From Pleomorphochaeta sp963678575 (GTDB lineage: Bacteria > Spirochaetota > Spirochaetia > Sphaerochaetales > Sphaerochaetaceae): a stretch of DNA of 64,000 bases. Location: positions 992,001-1,056,000 of the forward strand of contig CAXXHV010000002.1 of the NCBI GenBank assembly GCA_963678575.2. The letters run 5' to 3'. The position numbers were made by a program, and so were the translations under genes. A model generated the notes under the pieces. It searched no databases. It was not told where the DNA came from and worked only from the letters and a program-made list of their open reading frames with translations. This document shows positions 15,940 to 25,330 of the stretch, one piece after another. The number at the start of each line of letters is the position of its first letter. Position 1 is the first letter of the stretch.

Positions 15940-17002
15940 TTATTTTAAAAATAAAACTATTACTCTTTTTTATGGAGGAAGATCTCCAGAACATGAAGTT
16001 TCAATAAATAGTACAAAAACTATTTATCCAATTTTAAAAACACTTTTTTCTAAAGTTTATTTAATTGGTGTTACAAAAGAAGGAATATATGCAATTCAAA
16101 ATCTAAATAAAGATTATTCAATAAATGATAATTATATTATAAATGAAGATATTGATACAAAAAATGAAATATCTTTTATTGCAACAAAAGGTATTTTTTT
16201 AAACAATAAAAAAATCAATATCGATTTAGCCTTTATTTTAATCCATGGGAATGAGGGTGAAGATGGCAAATTACAAGGCCTATTGGAAATAATGGATATA
16301 AAATATACAGGAGCTAATTCAACAAGTAGTGGTATTTGCATGTATAAAGAATTAACTAATTCAATATTAAAAGCAAAAAATATTAATTGTGTTGATACTA
16401 TTGTTGTTTCTAAAAAGGATAAAATTCCTAGTTTGAAAACTGTAATTGGTAAATTAGGCTCCTCTTTATTTATAAAAAGTGAAACGACAGGTAGCTCTGT
16501 AGGCATTTGTGCATTAGAAAAGCCAACTGATACCTCATTCAATGAAGCTATTACCAATAGTTTTAAATATAGTGAAAGAGTATTAATTCAACCATATCTG
16601 AAAAATATACAAGAACTTGAAGTTGCTATGCTTGAACTTAATAATAATCAAATAATTGCAGCAGGACCAGGATTAGTTATGAAATCTAATATGCAGGATA
16701 TTCTCTCATATGATAAAAAATATGGATTAGATGATTGTGCTACAATGAATACAGAAATAATTAAAGATGAAAAACTAAAAAATGAAATAAAACTAATAGC
16801 AACAAATATTTTTAAATATTTAAATTTATCAGGGTTTTGTCGAATAGACTTTTTTTATAAAGATAATACAATATATTTAAATGAAATAAATACAATCCCA
16901 GGGTTAACAAGTAAAAGTCATTACCCAATTTTAATTCAAAGTGCTAATTATTCCCTTGAAAATGCTATTTATGAAATTTGTAAAACAGCCTATGATAGAT
17001 AA
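15932..17002 (+). CDS. ddl: D-alanine--D-alanine ligase
   Basis: Makes the D-Ala-D-Ala dipeptide for peptidoglycan. 356 residues of the ATP-grasp fold: LFYGGRSPEHEVSI (N-terminal), ILIHGNEGEDGKLQGLLEIMDIKYTG, the K-x-x-x-GSSVGI lid segment (TTGSSVGICAL) and the metal-binding end FYKDNTIYLNEINTIPGLTSKSHYP with N-x-x-P-G. The omega-loop residue type was not resolved. Overlaps murE by eight bases and dinB by eleven, so all three are probably one transcript. Confidence 0.93.
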   Translation: MDNYFKNKTITLFYGGRSPEHEVSINSTKTIYPILKTLFSKVYLIGVTKEGIYAIQNLNKDYSINDNYIINEDIDTKNEISFIATKGIFLNNKKINIDLAFILIHGNEGEDGKLQGLLEIMDIKYTGANSTSSGICMYKELTNSILKAKNINCVDTIVVSKKDKIPSLKTVIGKLGSSLFIKSETTGSSVGICALEKPTDTSFNEAITNSFKYSERVLIQPYLKNIQELEVAMLELNNNQIIAAGPGLVMKSNMQDILSYDKKYGLDDCATMNTEIIKDEKLKNEIKLIATNIFKYLNLSGFCRIDFFYKDNTIYLNEINTIPGLTSKSHYPILIQSANYSLENAIYEICKTAYDR

Positions 17003-18167
17003 AACCTTCTTTCATGTAGATTTAGATGCCTTCTATGCTTCTGTTGAAATATTAGACAATCCTTCTCTTAAAGACAAACCTGTAATTATTGGAGGTTTAG
17101 ATAAAAGATCTGTAGCTTCAACTTGTAATTATATAGCTAGATCATATGGTGTTCATTCAGCTATGCCAATGCAAAAAGCCTTAAAACTTTGTCCACATGC
17201 TGTAGTCCTAAGAGGAAGCCATTCTAGATATTCAAAAAAAAGCAAAGAAGTAATGAAAATTTTTAAAGAATTTTCACCAGAAATTCTTCAAGTATCAATA
17301 GATGAAGCTTTTTTAGATATGAGTGGTACTCAAAAATTGCTTGGACATCCTTATGATGTAGCCTTAAAATTAAAAGAAAAAATAAAAGATGAAACTGGTC
17401 TTACAATTAGTGTTGGAATAGGCCCTTCAAAGCTAATTGCAAAATTAGCGAGTGATTATAATAAACCAGATGGATTATGTATTGTTGATAAAGATAGAAT
17501 AATCGAATTTATTGATGCAGTTGGATTAAAAAAACTTTGGGGAATTGGTAAAGTAACACAACAACTTCTTGATAAAAAAAATATAAAAACTACAATGCAA
17601 TTAAGATCATATAGTCAAAATTACTTGCAAAAAACCTTTGGTCAATCAATGGGAGATTACCTTTATCAAGTATGCAGAGGTGAAGACCCTGGAATTTATA
17701 GTGGTAAACACAAATCACATTCAATTTCAACCGAAAGAACTTTTTCAAATGATATTAGTAATTTAGAAATAATAAATACTTACCTATTAGATATGAGTCA
17801 TGAAGTATTATATCGATCAATTGAAGAAAACCAAATGGCTAGAACTATAGCAATAAAAATCAGGTATAGTGATTTTTCTACTATAAGTGCTCAAATTACT
17901 CCAAGTGAACCAATTTATAATGCAACACAAGTATATGATTATTCTAAACTATTATTTAATAAAAAATGGAAAAAATTACCTATTAGGTTATTAGGAGTCG
18001 GATTATATCAAACTTATAAGGGAGATACACCTTTTCAAGAAGATTTATTTGATGAAAAAAATAAAAAGAAAAGAGCCTTAGAAAAAGTTGCTTTAGAATT
18101 AAAAAAAAGTGGAAAAGTTTTAACTAAAGCAACCTTATTAAATAAAGATAATAGAGATAAGTTTTAA
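16992..18167 (+). CDS. dinB: DNA polymerase IV (Y-family translesion polymerase)
   Basis: 391 residues starting MIDKTFFHVDLDAFYASVE; this ATG is chosen because the catalytic Asp of HVDLD must sit near residue 9. Palm residues: HVDLDAFYASVE with the first aspartate and SIDEAFLDMSG with the catalytic D-E pair; then SVGIGPSKLIAKLASDYNKP, a helix-hairpin-helix region with LWGIGKVTQ and the little-finger domain. A C-terminal FQEDLFDE resembles a beta-clamp-binding peptide (QxxLF). It lies at the end of a cell-wall operon, with no visible LexA-type site. Confidence 0.92.
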   Translation: MIDKTFFHVDLDAFYASVEILDNPSLKDKPVIIGGLDKRSVASTCNYIARSYGVHSAMPMQKALKLCPHAVVLRGSHSRYSKKSKEVMKIFKEFSPEILQVSIDEAFLDMSGTQKLLGHPYDVALKLKEKIKDETGLTISVGIGPSKLIAKLASDYNKPDGLCIVDKDRIIEFIDAVGLKKLWGIGKVTQQLLDKKNIKTTMQLRSYSQNYLQKTFGQSMGDYLYQVCRGEDPGIYSGKHKSHSISTERTFSNDISNLEIINTYLLDMSHEVLYRSIEENQMARTIAIKIRYSDFSTISAQITPSEPIYNATQVYDYSKLLFNKKWKKLPIRLLGVGLYQTYKGDTPFQEDLFDEKNKKKRALEKVALELKKSGKVLTKATLLNKDNRDKF

Positions 18168-18980
18168 TTACAAAAGATATAACAACGTTACAAATATTGA
18201 AATTACTATCCTATACCAACCAAAGATAGAAAAATCATGATTACGAACATAATTGATAAGAGCTTTAATTACCAATAAGGAAACAACAAAGGAAACAAAG
18301 GTTCCAACAAATAATACAATATACTCATTTAATGTATAATCATATCCTAGCTTAATTAACTTAAACAAAGAAGCGCCAAACATCGCAGGAATAGCCATGA
18401 AAAAAGAAAACTTTGCAGCTACAGTTCTGTCTATTCCAATAATTAATCCACCTAAAATGGTTGAACCAGATCTGCTAGTTCCTGGTACAAATGCTAAGGT
18501 TTGAAAAAAACCCATTTTTAAAGCATCAAAATAAGATAAGTCTTCAAGATTATTAACTCTTGGTTCAATTTTCTTGTTATGTTTTTCTATAAAAATATAT
18601 ATTACACCATATACAAATAACATCAGCGCAACTACTTGCCAAGTAGACAATACATCACTAATTATGTCATCAAATAAAAATCCTATAAATGCTGCAGGAA
18701 TTGAGGCAACTATAACTTTTAACCACAATATTAAACTTGCCTGTTTTTCAGCTTTATTTTTTTTAAAGGAAAAAGGATTTAAAGTATTAAAATATAAAAC
18801 AATAACAGCTAAAATAGATCCAAGTTGAATTACTACCATGAATAATTCTTTAAAATTATTGCTAAGTTGCAATGTCATAAATTTATCTAACAAAAGTAAA
18901 TGGCCTGTACTACTTATTGGTAACCATTCAGTTATTCCTTGAATAATTCCAAATATAATTGATTTAATGATATTTTCCAT
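18168..18980 (-). CDS. uppP: Undecaprenyl-diphosphatase
   Basis: Membrane phosphatase recycling the lipid carrier of peptidoglycan synthesis; its overexpression gives bacitracin resistance in other bacteria. 270 residues, about eight helices, with GIIQGITEWLPISSTGHLLL (13-32) and FVPGTSRSGSTILGGL, the two active-site segments. The ATG at 18980 (MENIIKSI) is preferred: the alternative at 18986 lies only three bases past the -10 box, before the expected transcription start. It abuts dinB tail to tail with no spacer. No Shine-Dalgarno sequence. Confidence 0.92.
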   Translation of the reverse strand: MENIIKSIIFGIIQGITEWLPISSTGHLLLLDKFMTLQLSNNFKELFMVVIQLGSILAVIVLYFNTLNPFSFKKNKAEKQASLILWLKVIVASIPAAFIGFLFDDIISDVLSTWQVVALMLFVYGVIYIFIEKHNKKIEPRVNNLEDLSYFDALKMGFFQTLAFVPGTSRSGSTILGGLIIGIDRTVAAKFSFFMAIPAMFGASLFKLIKLGYDYTLNEYIVLFVGTFVSFVVSLLVIKALINYVRNHDFSIFGWYRIVISIFVTLLYLL

Positions 18981-18989
18981 AATCATAAT

Positions 18990-19017
18990 AGTATAATTTA
19001 TTTTAATTAATTATCAA
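18990..19017 (-). promoter_or_regulatory. Promoter of uppP, very close to its start codon
   Basis: Minus strand: TTGATA (19017-19012), 16-base spacer, TATACT (18995-18990). Nine bases separate the -10 from the ATG at 18980, so the mRNA would have almost no leader. Confidence 0.45.
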
Positions 19018-19231
19018 CATTAATATATTATAAACGAAAAATTTAATTAGATAATTGTAATAAATTTTACTAAAAACGTCCTTTTTTTATGTATTTATCA
19101 AAGAATATAATAATTATGCAACAAATTTGATAATCAAAAAGCGATTATTTACAAAATGAAATTACTATGATAGTTTTATTATTGAAAACAATTTTTTATT
19201 TAATATTGATTGGGAAATAAATATTAAATAC

Positions 19232-19259
19232 TTGGCTAAAATTACTATAAAAATATATT
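19232..19259 (+). promoter_or_regulatory. Possible promoter of the first EAL gene
   Basis: TTGGCT (19232-19237), 16-base spacer, TATATT (19254-19259), about 100 bases before the TTG start at 19362. Confidence 0.35.
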
Positions 19260-19361
19260 CTACTTTTTTTTGCACTAAAAAAGTATTTTTTATGCTTGTC
19301 ATATTCTTCGTATTTTTTTAACCATTTTAAAATTGTTTTTAAGGCAAGGGGGAATATGTAA

Positions 19362-21002
19362 TTGAAATATGCAAATATCAAAGATAATTCTTTCATTATA
19401 AAACTATTTAAAATTATTTTTCTTATATTAACATGTATTTTAATAAATTTAATCATATTTTTTTTGGGAGATCATAAAGGACCTTGGGGACAACTTAATT
19501 TTATACCAATTATACTTGCCTCCTATTATTGGAATGAAAAAGGTGGACTAATAGTAGCACTAATACTATCTATTATAAATTGTATTATAATTAGTGGTTC
19601 TTCAGTTAACGCTTTCATAAACAATATCACAACAATTAGCTTTAAAGTTTTAATTTATCTTTCTATTGCTTACATTGTTGGCTTTATTTTTAGAAAAAAT
19701 AAGAACTATCAGCAATTAATATCGGAAAGCTATTCAATAAGCCATTTCACTAATTTATATAATACTAACAAACTCTTTCCTGAATTAGATGAACTAATAC
19801 TTAAAAATGAAAAATTTTATTTAGTCTTTTTTTCTATAATTAATTTAGAAGAAATCAGCAAATATGTTGATTTCAGGATAACAGATAATATAATAAATTA
19901 TTTCATTGATAAAATTTATTCACATTTTAAAAATGAAAATCTATATTCAATAAATAATAATGAATTTATTTTAATTGTTAAAGAAAAGGATTCTCAAGGT
20001 TTAGAGGAGTTGATTAAACAATTCATAAATAAGTTCATAAAATCTGTAAATATAAATGATTATTATTTTAAATTGATAATTAAAGCAGGAATTGCATTCA
20101 ATGATGCAAAAAAGATTAAAGCAACTGAATTATTCAATAAAGTAAGAATAGCTGCAGATCAAGGTAAATTTTATGAATCTAAACTTTACAAATATGATAC
20201 AAAATTTGACAAAGAAAGAAAACTTTATAATGAAATATCAAGCTCTTTATCAAACGCAATAAATAATAATGAATTTTCTTTAGTATATCAGCCAATTGTT
20301 GATATAAAAGAAAAGAAAATAACTAGCTCTGAAATACTAATAAGATGGTATAGACCAGGCAAAGAAGAAATTGGCCCTTCAATTTTTATAAAAATTGCTG
20401 AAGAAATTGGATTAATTAAATTAATTACTAAATGGATAGCAACAACTTCCTTAAAAAATTATCAAGATTGGCAAAAAAGAGACTTAGAAATGAAGCAATC
20501 TATTAATATAAGTGCAGATGAATTACTAGATGATTCATTTAGAGATTGGGCAACAAATCTATTTAATGATAATAATATTTGTTGTGAAAGTTTTGGAATT
20601 GAAATTACAGAACGTGTCTTATCAAAAGATAATGTCAAATTAAATAAAGTATTAAAAGAATTACAGACTCGAGGATATTTAATTGAAATCGATGATTTTG
20701 GTACTGGTTATAATTCTTTAAAAACTATAGGTGAAATACCTTTTGATGTAATTAAAATTGATAAATACTTTATTGATAAACTTGAAAAAAAAGAGATAAG
20801 AGTTATATTGTCACATATTATTAATGCAGTTCATGAAATTGGTGGAATTGTTATTGCTGAAGGCGTAGAAACAAAAGAACAATTTAAAATTTTACAGAAA
20901 TTAAATTGTGATAAAATTCAAGGTTTTTATTTTAGTAAACCACTATCTCCTGAAAATTTTTATAATTACTGTATTAACTTTAATATAAACACATATTTAT
21001 AA
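19362..21002 (+). CDS. Membrane-anchored GGDEF(degenerate)-EAL protein, copy 1
   Basis: 546 residues from a TTG preceded by AAGGGGGA. Layout: three to four membrane helices (about 12-115) of a small sensor domain with GPWGQLNFIPIILASYYW; a degenerate GGDEF-like domain (about 125-285) where the catalytic motif reads NNNEF; and an EAL domain (about 285-546). The EAL domain keeps the usual catalytic set: E of EILIRW, N of SINIS, E of EITERV, the DD of EIDDFGTGY, K of KIDKYF, E of AEGVET and the Q before GFYFSKP. It therefore should hydrolyse c-di-GMP, with the GGDEF part perhaps a regulatory GTP site. First of three paralogues in this stretch. Confidence 0.85.
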   Translation: MKYANIKDNSFIIKLFKIIFLILTCILINLIIFFLGDHKGPWGQLNFIPIILASYYWNEKGGLIVALILSIINCIIISGSSVNAFINNITTISFKVLIYLSIAYIVGFIFRKNKNYQQLISESYSISHFTNLYNTNKLFPELDELILKNEKFYLVFFSIINLEEISKYVDFRITDNIINYFIDKIYSHFKNENLYSINNNEFILIVKEKDSQGLEELIKQFINKFIKSVNINDYYFKLIIKAGIAFNDAKKIKATELFNKVRIAADQGKFYESKLYKYDTKFDKERKLYNEISSSLSNAINNNEFSLVYQPIVDIKEKKITSSEILIRWYRPGKEEIGPSIFIKIAEEIGLIKLITKWIATTSLKNYQDWQKRDLEMKQSINISADELLDDSFRDWATNLFNDNNICCESFGIEITERVLSKDNVKLNKVLKELQTRGYLIEIDDFGTGYNSLKTIGEIPFDVIKIDKYFIDKLEKKEIRVILSHIINAVHEIGGIVIAEGVETKEQFKILQKLNCDKIQGFYFSKPLSPENFYNYCINFNINTYL

Positions 21003-21036
21003 AAAGCAGTAAATATATAATCATTTATTTACACTT

Positions 21037-21077
21037 AACAATTAATATGTTACAAAAACATATTAATTGTTTTTTTT
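21037..21077 (+). terminator. Strong terminator after EAL copy 1
   Basis: A 14-bp perfect stem AACAATTAATATGT/ACATATTAATTGTT with a seven-base loop, then eight T (to 21077). It separates copy 1 from copy 2, so they are distinct transcription units. Confidence 0.85.
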
Positions 21078-21156
21078 AATAGGTATTATGTTATGATTCT
21101 ATTTATGGCATATTGATATTTATTTTTAACATTCCTTCTCATTTTTGGAGTTTTTT

Positions 21157-22797
21157 ATGAAATCTTTCTTTATAAAAAGAAAAAATAAGACTTTAAATAC
21201 TTTTAAAATTTTATTACTAATTTTAATGATTATAGCTGTTTCATCTATTGTATATTTATCTGGAGGAACGAGTGGTGCCTGGGCTCAATTGAACTTTATC
21301 ACAATTGTACTAGCAGCATATTTTTTTAGAGAAAAAGGGGCCATCTGTGTATCCCTCATATCTGGACTTATTTCAGGTCCTTTTATGCCGAATGATAGAT
21401 TTTTAGGAATAATGCAAAGTCCGAGCAATTGGTTGTTTAGATTATTTATATATTTGTTTATAGCATATTTCATAAGCTTTATTTTCAAAAAAAATGATAG
21501 ACTTAATAAGAAAATATCTGATTCTCATTATATAAGTCATTTCACAGGTTTATATAATTCAAACAAACTAATTGAAGATTTACACCAATTTATTTCAAAT
21601 AAAGAAGTTTTTTTTATTCTATTCTATAAAATAAAAAATCTTGAAGAAATTAGTAAATATGTTGACTCTAATATTATTAATGAATTAATTAAAAAAGGAT
21701 TAAATAAAGCAAAAGAAATGTACGATAATAATTTTATTTATTCTTTAAATATTGATGAATATATAATAATTATAAAAGACTCTAATGAAAAAACAATTAG
21801 AAAACAAGTTAATTACTTCATTCATAATTATAAAAAACCGATAAATGCAAATAATCATTTAATAAGTTTAGTAATAAAAGCTGGACTAATCCATTACAAC
21901 AAAGAAGAAATTTCTGCAATAGAATTAATAAATAGAGTTAAAATTGCTGCAGACCAAGGGCTGTTATATGAGTCTGGAATTTATAAATATGATTATCAAT
22001 TTAAAAAAGAAAAAATATTTTTTCATGAAATAGCCTCTTCATTAAACAATTCAATAGTCAATAATGAACTATATTTAGTTTATCAACCAATTGTAGATAT
22101 AAATGACAATGTAATTTCAAGTTCTGAAGTATTAATTCGATGGAATAGAGGAAATAAAGAAGCAGTGGGACCTAATGTTTTCATAAAAATTGCTGAACAA
22201 ACTGGATTTATAAAAACACTGACAAGATGGATAATAGCAACATCCCTAGATCAATATCTAGAATTTAAAAAAAATGGTTTAGAAATCAAACAATCAATAA
22301 ATGTAACTGCAACAGAATTAATAGATAATAATTTTACAAAACAGTTTATAAATCAAATGAAAGAAAAAAATATAAACTGTAATAATTTTGGAATAGAAAT
22401 TACTGAACGTGTAGTGTCAAAGGATAATATTAAATTAAGGGATAATTTATTAGAGTTACAAAATAATAAAGTACTTATAGAAATTGACGATTTTGGAACT
22501 GGTTATAATTCATTAATGAATTTAGGGGAAATACCCTTTGATTTTATTAAAATAGACAAATATTTTATTGATAAGATTTTTGATAAAGAAATGAAAATTA
22601 TAATCAAACAATTAATAGTTTTAATTCACAGTATTGGAAGAAAAGTTATTGCAGAAGGTGTTGAAACTAAAGAACAATTTTTACTTTTAAAAGAGTTAAA
22701 ATGTGATAAAATTCAAGGATATTATTTTAGTAAACCTTTAGAAAAAGATAGTTTCTTCCATTACTGTAAATCTTTTGATATAAAAAATTATTTATAA
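21157..22797 (+). CDS. Membrane-anchored GGDEF(degenerate)-EAL protein, copy 2
   Basis: 546 residues, the same length as copy 1. The ATG at 21157 is preceded by TTTGGAG; a longer frame from 21145 starts inside that ribosome site. The sensor domain shares the motif AWAQLNFITIVLAAYFF and is the best preserved of the three (SGPFMPNDRFLGIMQ). The GGDEF motif is lost (NIDEY in its place). EAL residues are present: EVLIRW, SINVT, EITERV, EIDDFGTGY, KIDKYF, AEGVET, QGYYFSKP. The clear similarity along the whole length shows tandem duplication. Its end meets the flavin reductase gene tail to tail with an 11-base gap. Confidence 0.85.
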   Translation: MKSFFIKRKNKTLNTFKILLLILMIIAVSSIVYLSGGTSGAWAQLNFITIVLAAYFFREKGAICVSLISGLISGPFMPNDRFLGIMQSPSNWLFRLFIYLFIAYFISFIFKKNDRLNKKISDSHYISHFTGLYNSNKLIEDLHQFISNKEVFFILFYKIKNLEEISKYVDSNIINELIKKGLNKAKEMYDNNFIYSLNIDEYIIIIKDSNEKTIRKQVNYFIHNYKKPINANNHLISLVIKAGLIHYNKEEISAIELINRVKIAADQGLLYESGIYKYDYQFKKEKIFFHEIASSLNNSIVNNELYLVYQPIVDINDNVISSSEVLIRWNRGNKEAVGPNVFIKIAEQTGFIKTLTRWIIATSLDQYLEFKKNGLEIKQSINVTATELIDNNFTKQFINQMKEKNINCNNFGIEITERVVSKDNIKLRDNLLELQNNKVLIEIDDFGTGYNSLMNLGEIPFDFIKIDKYFIDKIFDKEMKIIIKQLIVLIHSIGRKVIAEGVETKEQFLLLKELKCDKIQGYYFSKPLEKDSFFHYCKSFDIKNYL

Positions 22798-22808
22798 AAT
22801 AACTTTTA

Positions 22809-23345
22809 TCATTTAATAATATATGAACTTAATATTTCTCCATAATACGCAATATGATAATCTTTATTTGCACCATGGAAAGAACTATCAATATCTTGAG
22901 GGTAAAATTTAAGTTTATTTGAATCATTTATGGCATTTTTATCCTGCATTTGTTTATAAATCACTTTGCACTCTAAAGTCAAAGGTAATTCTTTAATTCC
23001 AGGAACACTTATATTATCACTTTCTTCAAGAGTCAAATTCAACTCTTTTATTTTATCTGTATTGTAACCAGATTTTGTACCACAAACCCCTAATATTTTT
23101 TTATCATAATTTTCAAGTGGAATATTAATTGTAAATTCTGGGTTTTCATCTAGTTGTTTTTTTGTAAATCTATTTTCTCGAACAAAAACTGTAAAAATTT
23201 GCTTACCCCACTCTATAGTTAAAGCGCCCCAGGAAATAGTCATTGAATTTGTAATCCCATTACTTTTTGTTGTTAATAATATTCCGGTACTTAATTGTTT
23301 CATTATTTTATTTGAATAATCAAATACATTAATTTCTTCTTTCAT
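22809..23345 (-). CDS. Flavin reductase family protein (flavoredoxin-like)
   Basis: 178 residues with the flavin-reductase-like split-barrel fold: GILLTTKSNGITNSMTISWGALTIEWGKQIFTVFVRENRFTKK is split over 21-63 and is the FMN-binding part; SGYNTDKIKEL and LECKVIYK follow, and HIAYYGEIL near the end. Such proteins bind FMN and pass electrons or reduce flavin. AAGGAAGG precedes the start. It interrupts the EAL series on the other strand and has no obvious link with it. Confidence 0.8.
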   Translation of the reverse strand: MKEEINVFDYSNKIMKQLSTGILLTTKSNGITNSMTISWGALTIEWGKQIFTVFVRENRFTKKQLDENPEFTINIPLENYDKKILGVCGTKSGYNTDKIKELNLTLEESDNISVPGIKELPLTLECKVIYKQMQDKNAINDSNKLKFYPQDIDSSFHGANKDYHIAYYGEILSSYIIK

Positions 23346-23381
23346 GTTGATTGCCTTCCTTAATTTCTTATAATTAAATAT

Positions 23382-23410
23382 ATAATACTATTAAGAAATC
23401 TAATAAACAA
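23382..23410 (-). promoter_or_regulatory. Promoter of the flavin reductase gene
   Basis: Minus strand: TTGTTT (23410-23405), 17-base spacer, TATTAT (23387-23382), about 36 bases before the ATG. Confidence 0.45.
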
Positions 23411-23626
23411 GTTTGAATTATAATAGATAAACTTTAAAAAAATATTATCTAACTTAAATAAAAGATAACCTAGTTCAAATATAAATCATGCAACTTATAT
23501 TACTATCAAAAATTATTATAATGAATTTATTATACTTAATTTATTTACTTGTAAAACAACCTATGATAAAATTAGGAGAATAATAATTATTATTAAACTT
23601 AATTTTGATTATTTTAAGGGGATAAA

Positions 23627-25261
23627 TTGAAAAGGACTAATAATAAAATATATTATTTTTTACAAAAATTAATATTTGTTTTAATATTAAGTCTTTCAAT
23701 AAATGTTTTTTTAAACATGTATGTTTGCACTTTTAATATTTATAATTTACATTGGGATTTATTAAATATTTTTATTATCTTAATTTCAGGTTTTTTTTGG
23801 AATGAAATTGGTGCAATATCTTATTCTATTATTTATTCATTACTTAAATTACCTCCTTTCCCTTTTAGTTCTAGATTTTTATCCTTAAAACTGTGGATTA
23901 TTCAATTATGTGTTTATATTCTATTCTCAATTATTATTGGATACATTATTAGAAAAGCGAAATTATACAAAGAAAAAGAGTTAAATTTAAAATATAAAGA
24001 TGTTTTTACGAATTTAAGTAATAGTACTAAACTTAATGAAGATATTATAAAATTAATTTCTAAATCTCAAAAATTTAATTTAGCTTTCATTGAATTATTA
24101 AATTTTGAAGAATTTTCGAAGCATTATGATATCATTTTAGTAAAAAAAATAATGTTAAAAAAAATTCTTGAATCAACCCGTTTTTTTAAAGATGTTGATA
24201 TTTATTATTATTCCTATAATAAATTTGTATATATAATTAAAAATGAAGATATTAATACAATAAAGGAGAAATTAACAAGCAGTATCAATTTATTAAATAA
24301 ATCAAATAATTTTATAAATAATATAATAAAAGTAATTATAAAAATTGGTATTATTGGCTACGAAGGTGATGAAATAGAGGCAAAAGAACTATTATATAAT
24401 GCTAGAACGACCTCTGATCAAGGAAGCCCATTTGAATCAGAAGTATATATATTTAATCAAGTTCATGTTGATAAAAGATATTTACAATATGAAATAGCTG
24501 CTTCTTTGAATAATGCCATTAAAAATAATGATTTTTATTTATTATATCAACCAATAATTGATATTAGAGCTAATTCTGTTTCATCTTGTGAAGCATTATT
24601 GAGATGGGACAGAGCTAACAAACCTGATATTGGTCCTGATTTCTTTATTAAAGTAGCCGAAGACAGTGGACATATTGTTGAATTAACAAAGTGTGTAATA
24701 AAAGAAACTTTTTCTGATTATAGTGAATGGACAGCTGAGGGATATAACATAAAACCTTCAATTAATATTACAAAAAATGAATTAATTAATGATTCTTTTT
24801 TAGACTGGATAGAAAATGAAATAAATAAAAACAATATAAAAAGAAAAGGAATAGGTCTGGAAATTACTGAACGAGTTTTTGAAAAAGATATTTTAAAGTT
24901 AAATAAAAATCTTTCGTTATTACAAGAAAAGGGATATTTAATTGAAATAGATGACTTTGGAATTGGCTATAACTCTTTATTGGTAATAGGTAATATTCCA
25001 ATAGATATTATAAAAATTGATAAGTATTTTGTCTCAAGAATTCATGAATATAAAATTAACACCTTAATAAAAAAAACCATAGAAGCTATCCATGAAATTG
25101 GAGCTTCTGTAATTGCAGAAAGCGTAGAAACAAAAGAACAGTTTGAAATAATTAAAGATTTAGGCTGCGATAAAATTCAAGGTTATTATTTTAGTAAACC
25201 GCTTTTGAAAGATCAATTAAAAGAATTCATAGATAATTTTAATATTACAAATTTCGAATAA
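23627..25261 (+). CDS. Membrane-anchored GGDEF(degenerate)-EAL protein, copy 3, most diverged
   Basis: 544 residues from a TTG preceded by AAGGGGAT. Same three-part layout as the two copies upstream, but the sensor part has diverged most: the AQLNFI motif reads HWDLLNIFIILISG. The GGDEF-like domain is degenerate (YSYNKF at the catalytic site). The EAL domain is the closest to the textbook: EALLRW, then SINIT, EITERV, EIDDFGIGY, KIDKYF, AESVET (serine for the usual glycine) and QGYYFSKP. Catalysis is likely. The different sensor suggests it listens to another signal. Confidence 0.83.
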   Translation: MKRTNNKIYYFLQKLIFVLILSLSINVFLNMYVCTFNIYNLHWDLLNIFIILISGFFWNEIGAISYSIIYSLLKLPPFPFSSRFLSLKLWIIQLCVYILFSIIIGYIIRKAKLYKEKELNLKYKDVFTNLSNSTKLNEDIIKLISKSQKFNLAFIELLNFEEFSKHYDIILVKKIMLKKILESTRFFKDVDIYYYSYNKFVYIIKNEDINTIKEKLTSSINLLNKSNNFINNIIKVIIKIGIIGYEGDEIEAKELLYNARTTSDQGSPFESEVYIFNQVHVDKRYLQYEIAASLNNAIKNNDFYLLYQPIIDIRANSVSSCEALLRWDRANKPDIGPDFFIKVAEDSGHIVELTKCVIKETFSDYSEWTAEGYNIKPSINITKNELINDSFLDWIENEINKNNIKRKGIGLEITERVFEKDILKLNKNLSLLQEKGYLIEIDDFGIGYNSLLVIGNIPIDIIKIDKYFVSRIHEYKINTLIKKTIEAIHEIGASVIAESVETKEQFEIIKDLGCDKIQGYYFSKPLLKDQLKEFIDNFNITNFE

Positions 25262-25330
25262 AAGTTAAACTCGCTTGATAACTCCTAATAATAATGGTAT
25301 TTTTCTTTTATATTTGTAGGAGAAATAACT

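Larger units (their letters stand above)
18987..19361 (+). other. Divergent intergenic region between uppP and the first EAL gene
   Basis: 375 very AT-rich bases without a convincing ORF. It holds the uppP promoter at its left edge, a possible rightward promoter at 19232-19259, and an A/T-only stem of about nine bp (TACTTTTTT/AAAAAAGTA) followed by TTTTTT near 19260-19292, which could act as a weak attenuator before the EAL gene. Otherwise nothing recognised. Confidence 0.5.
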
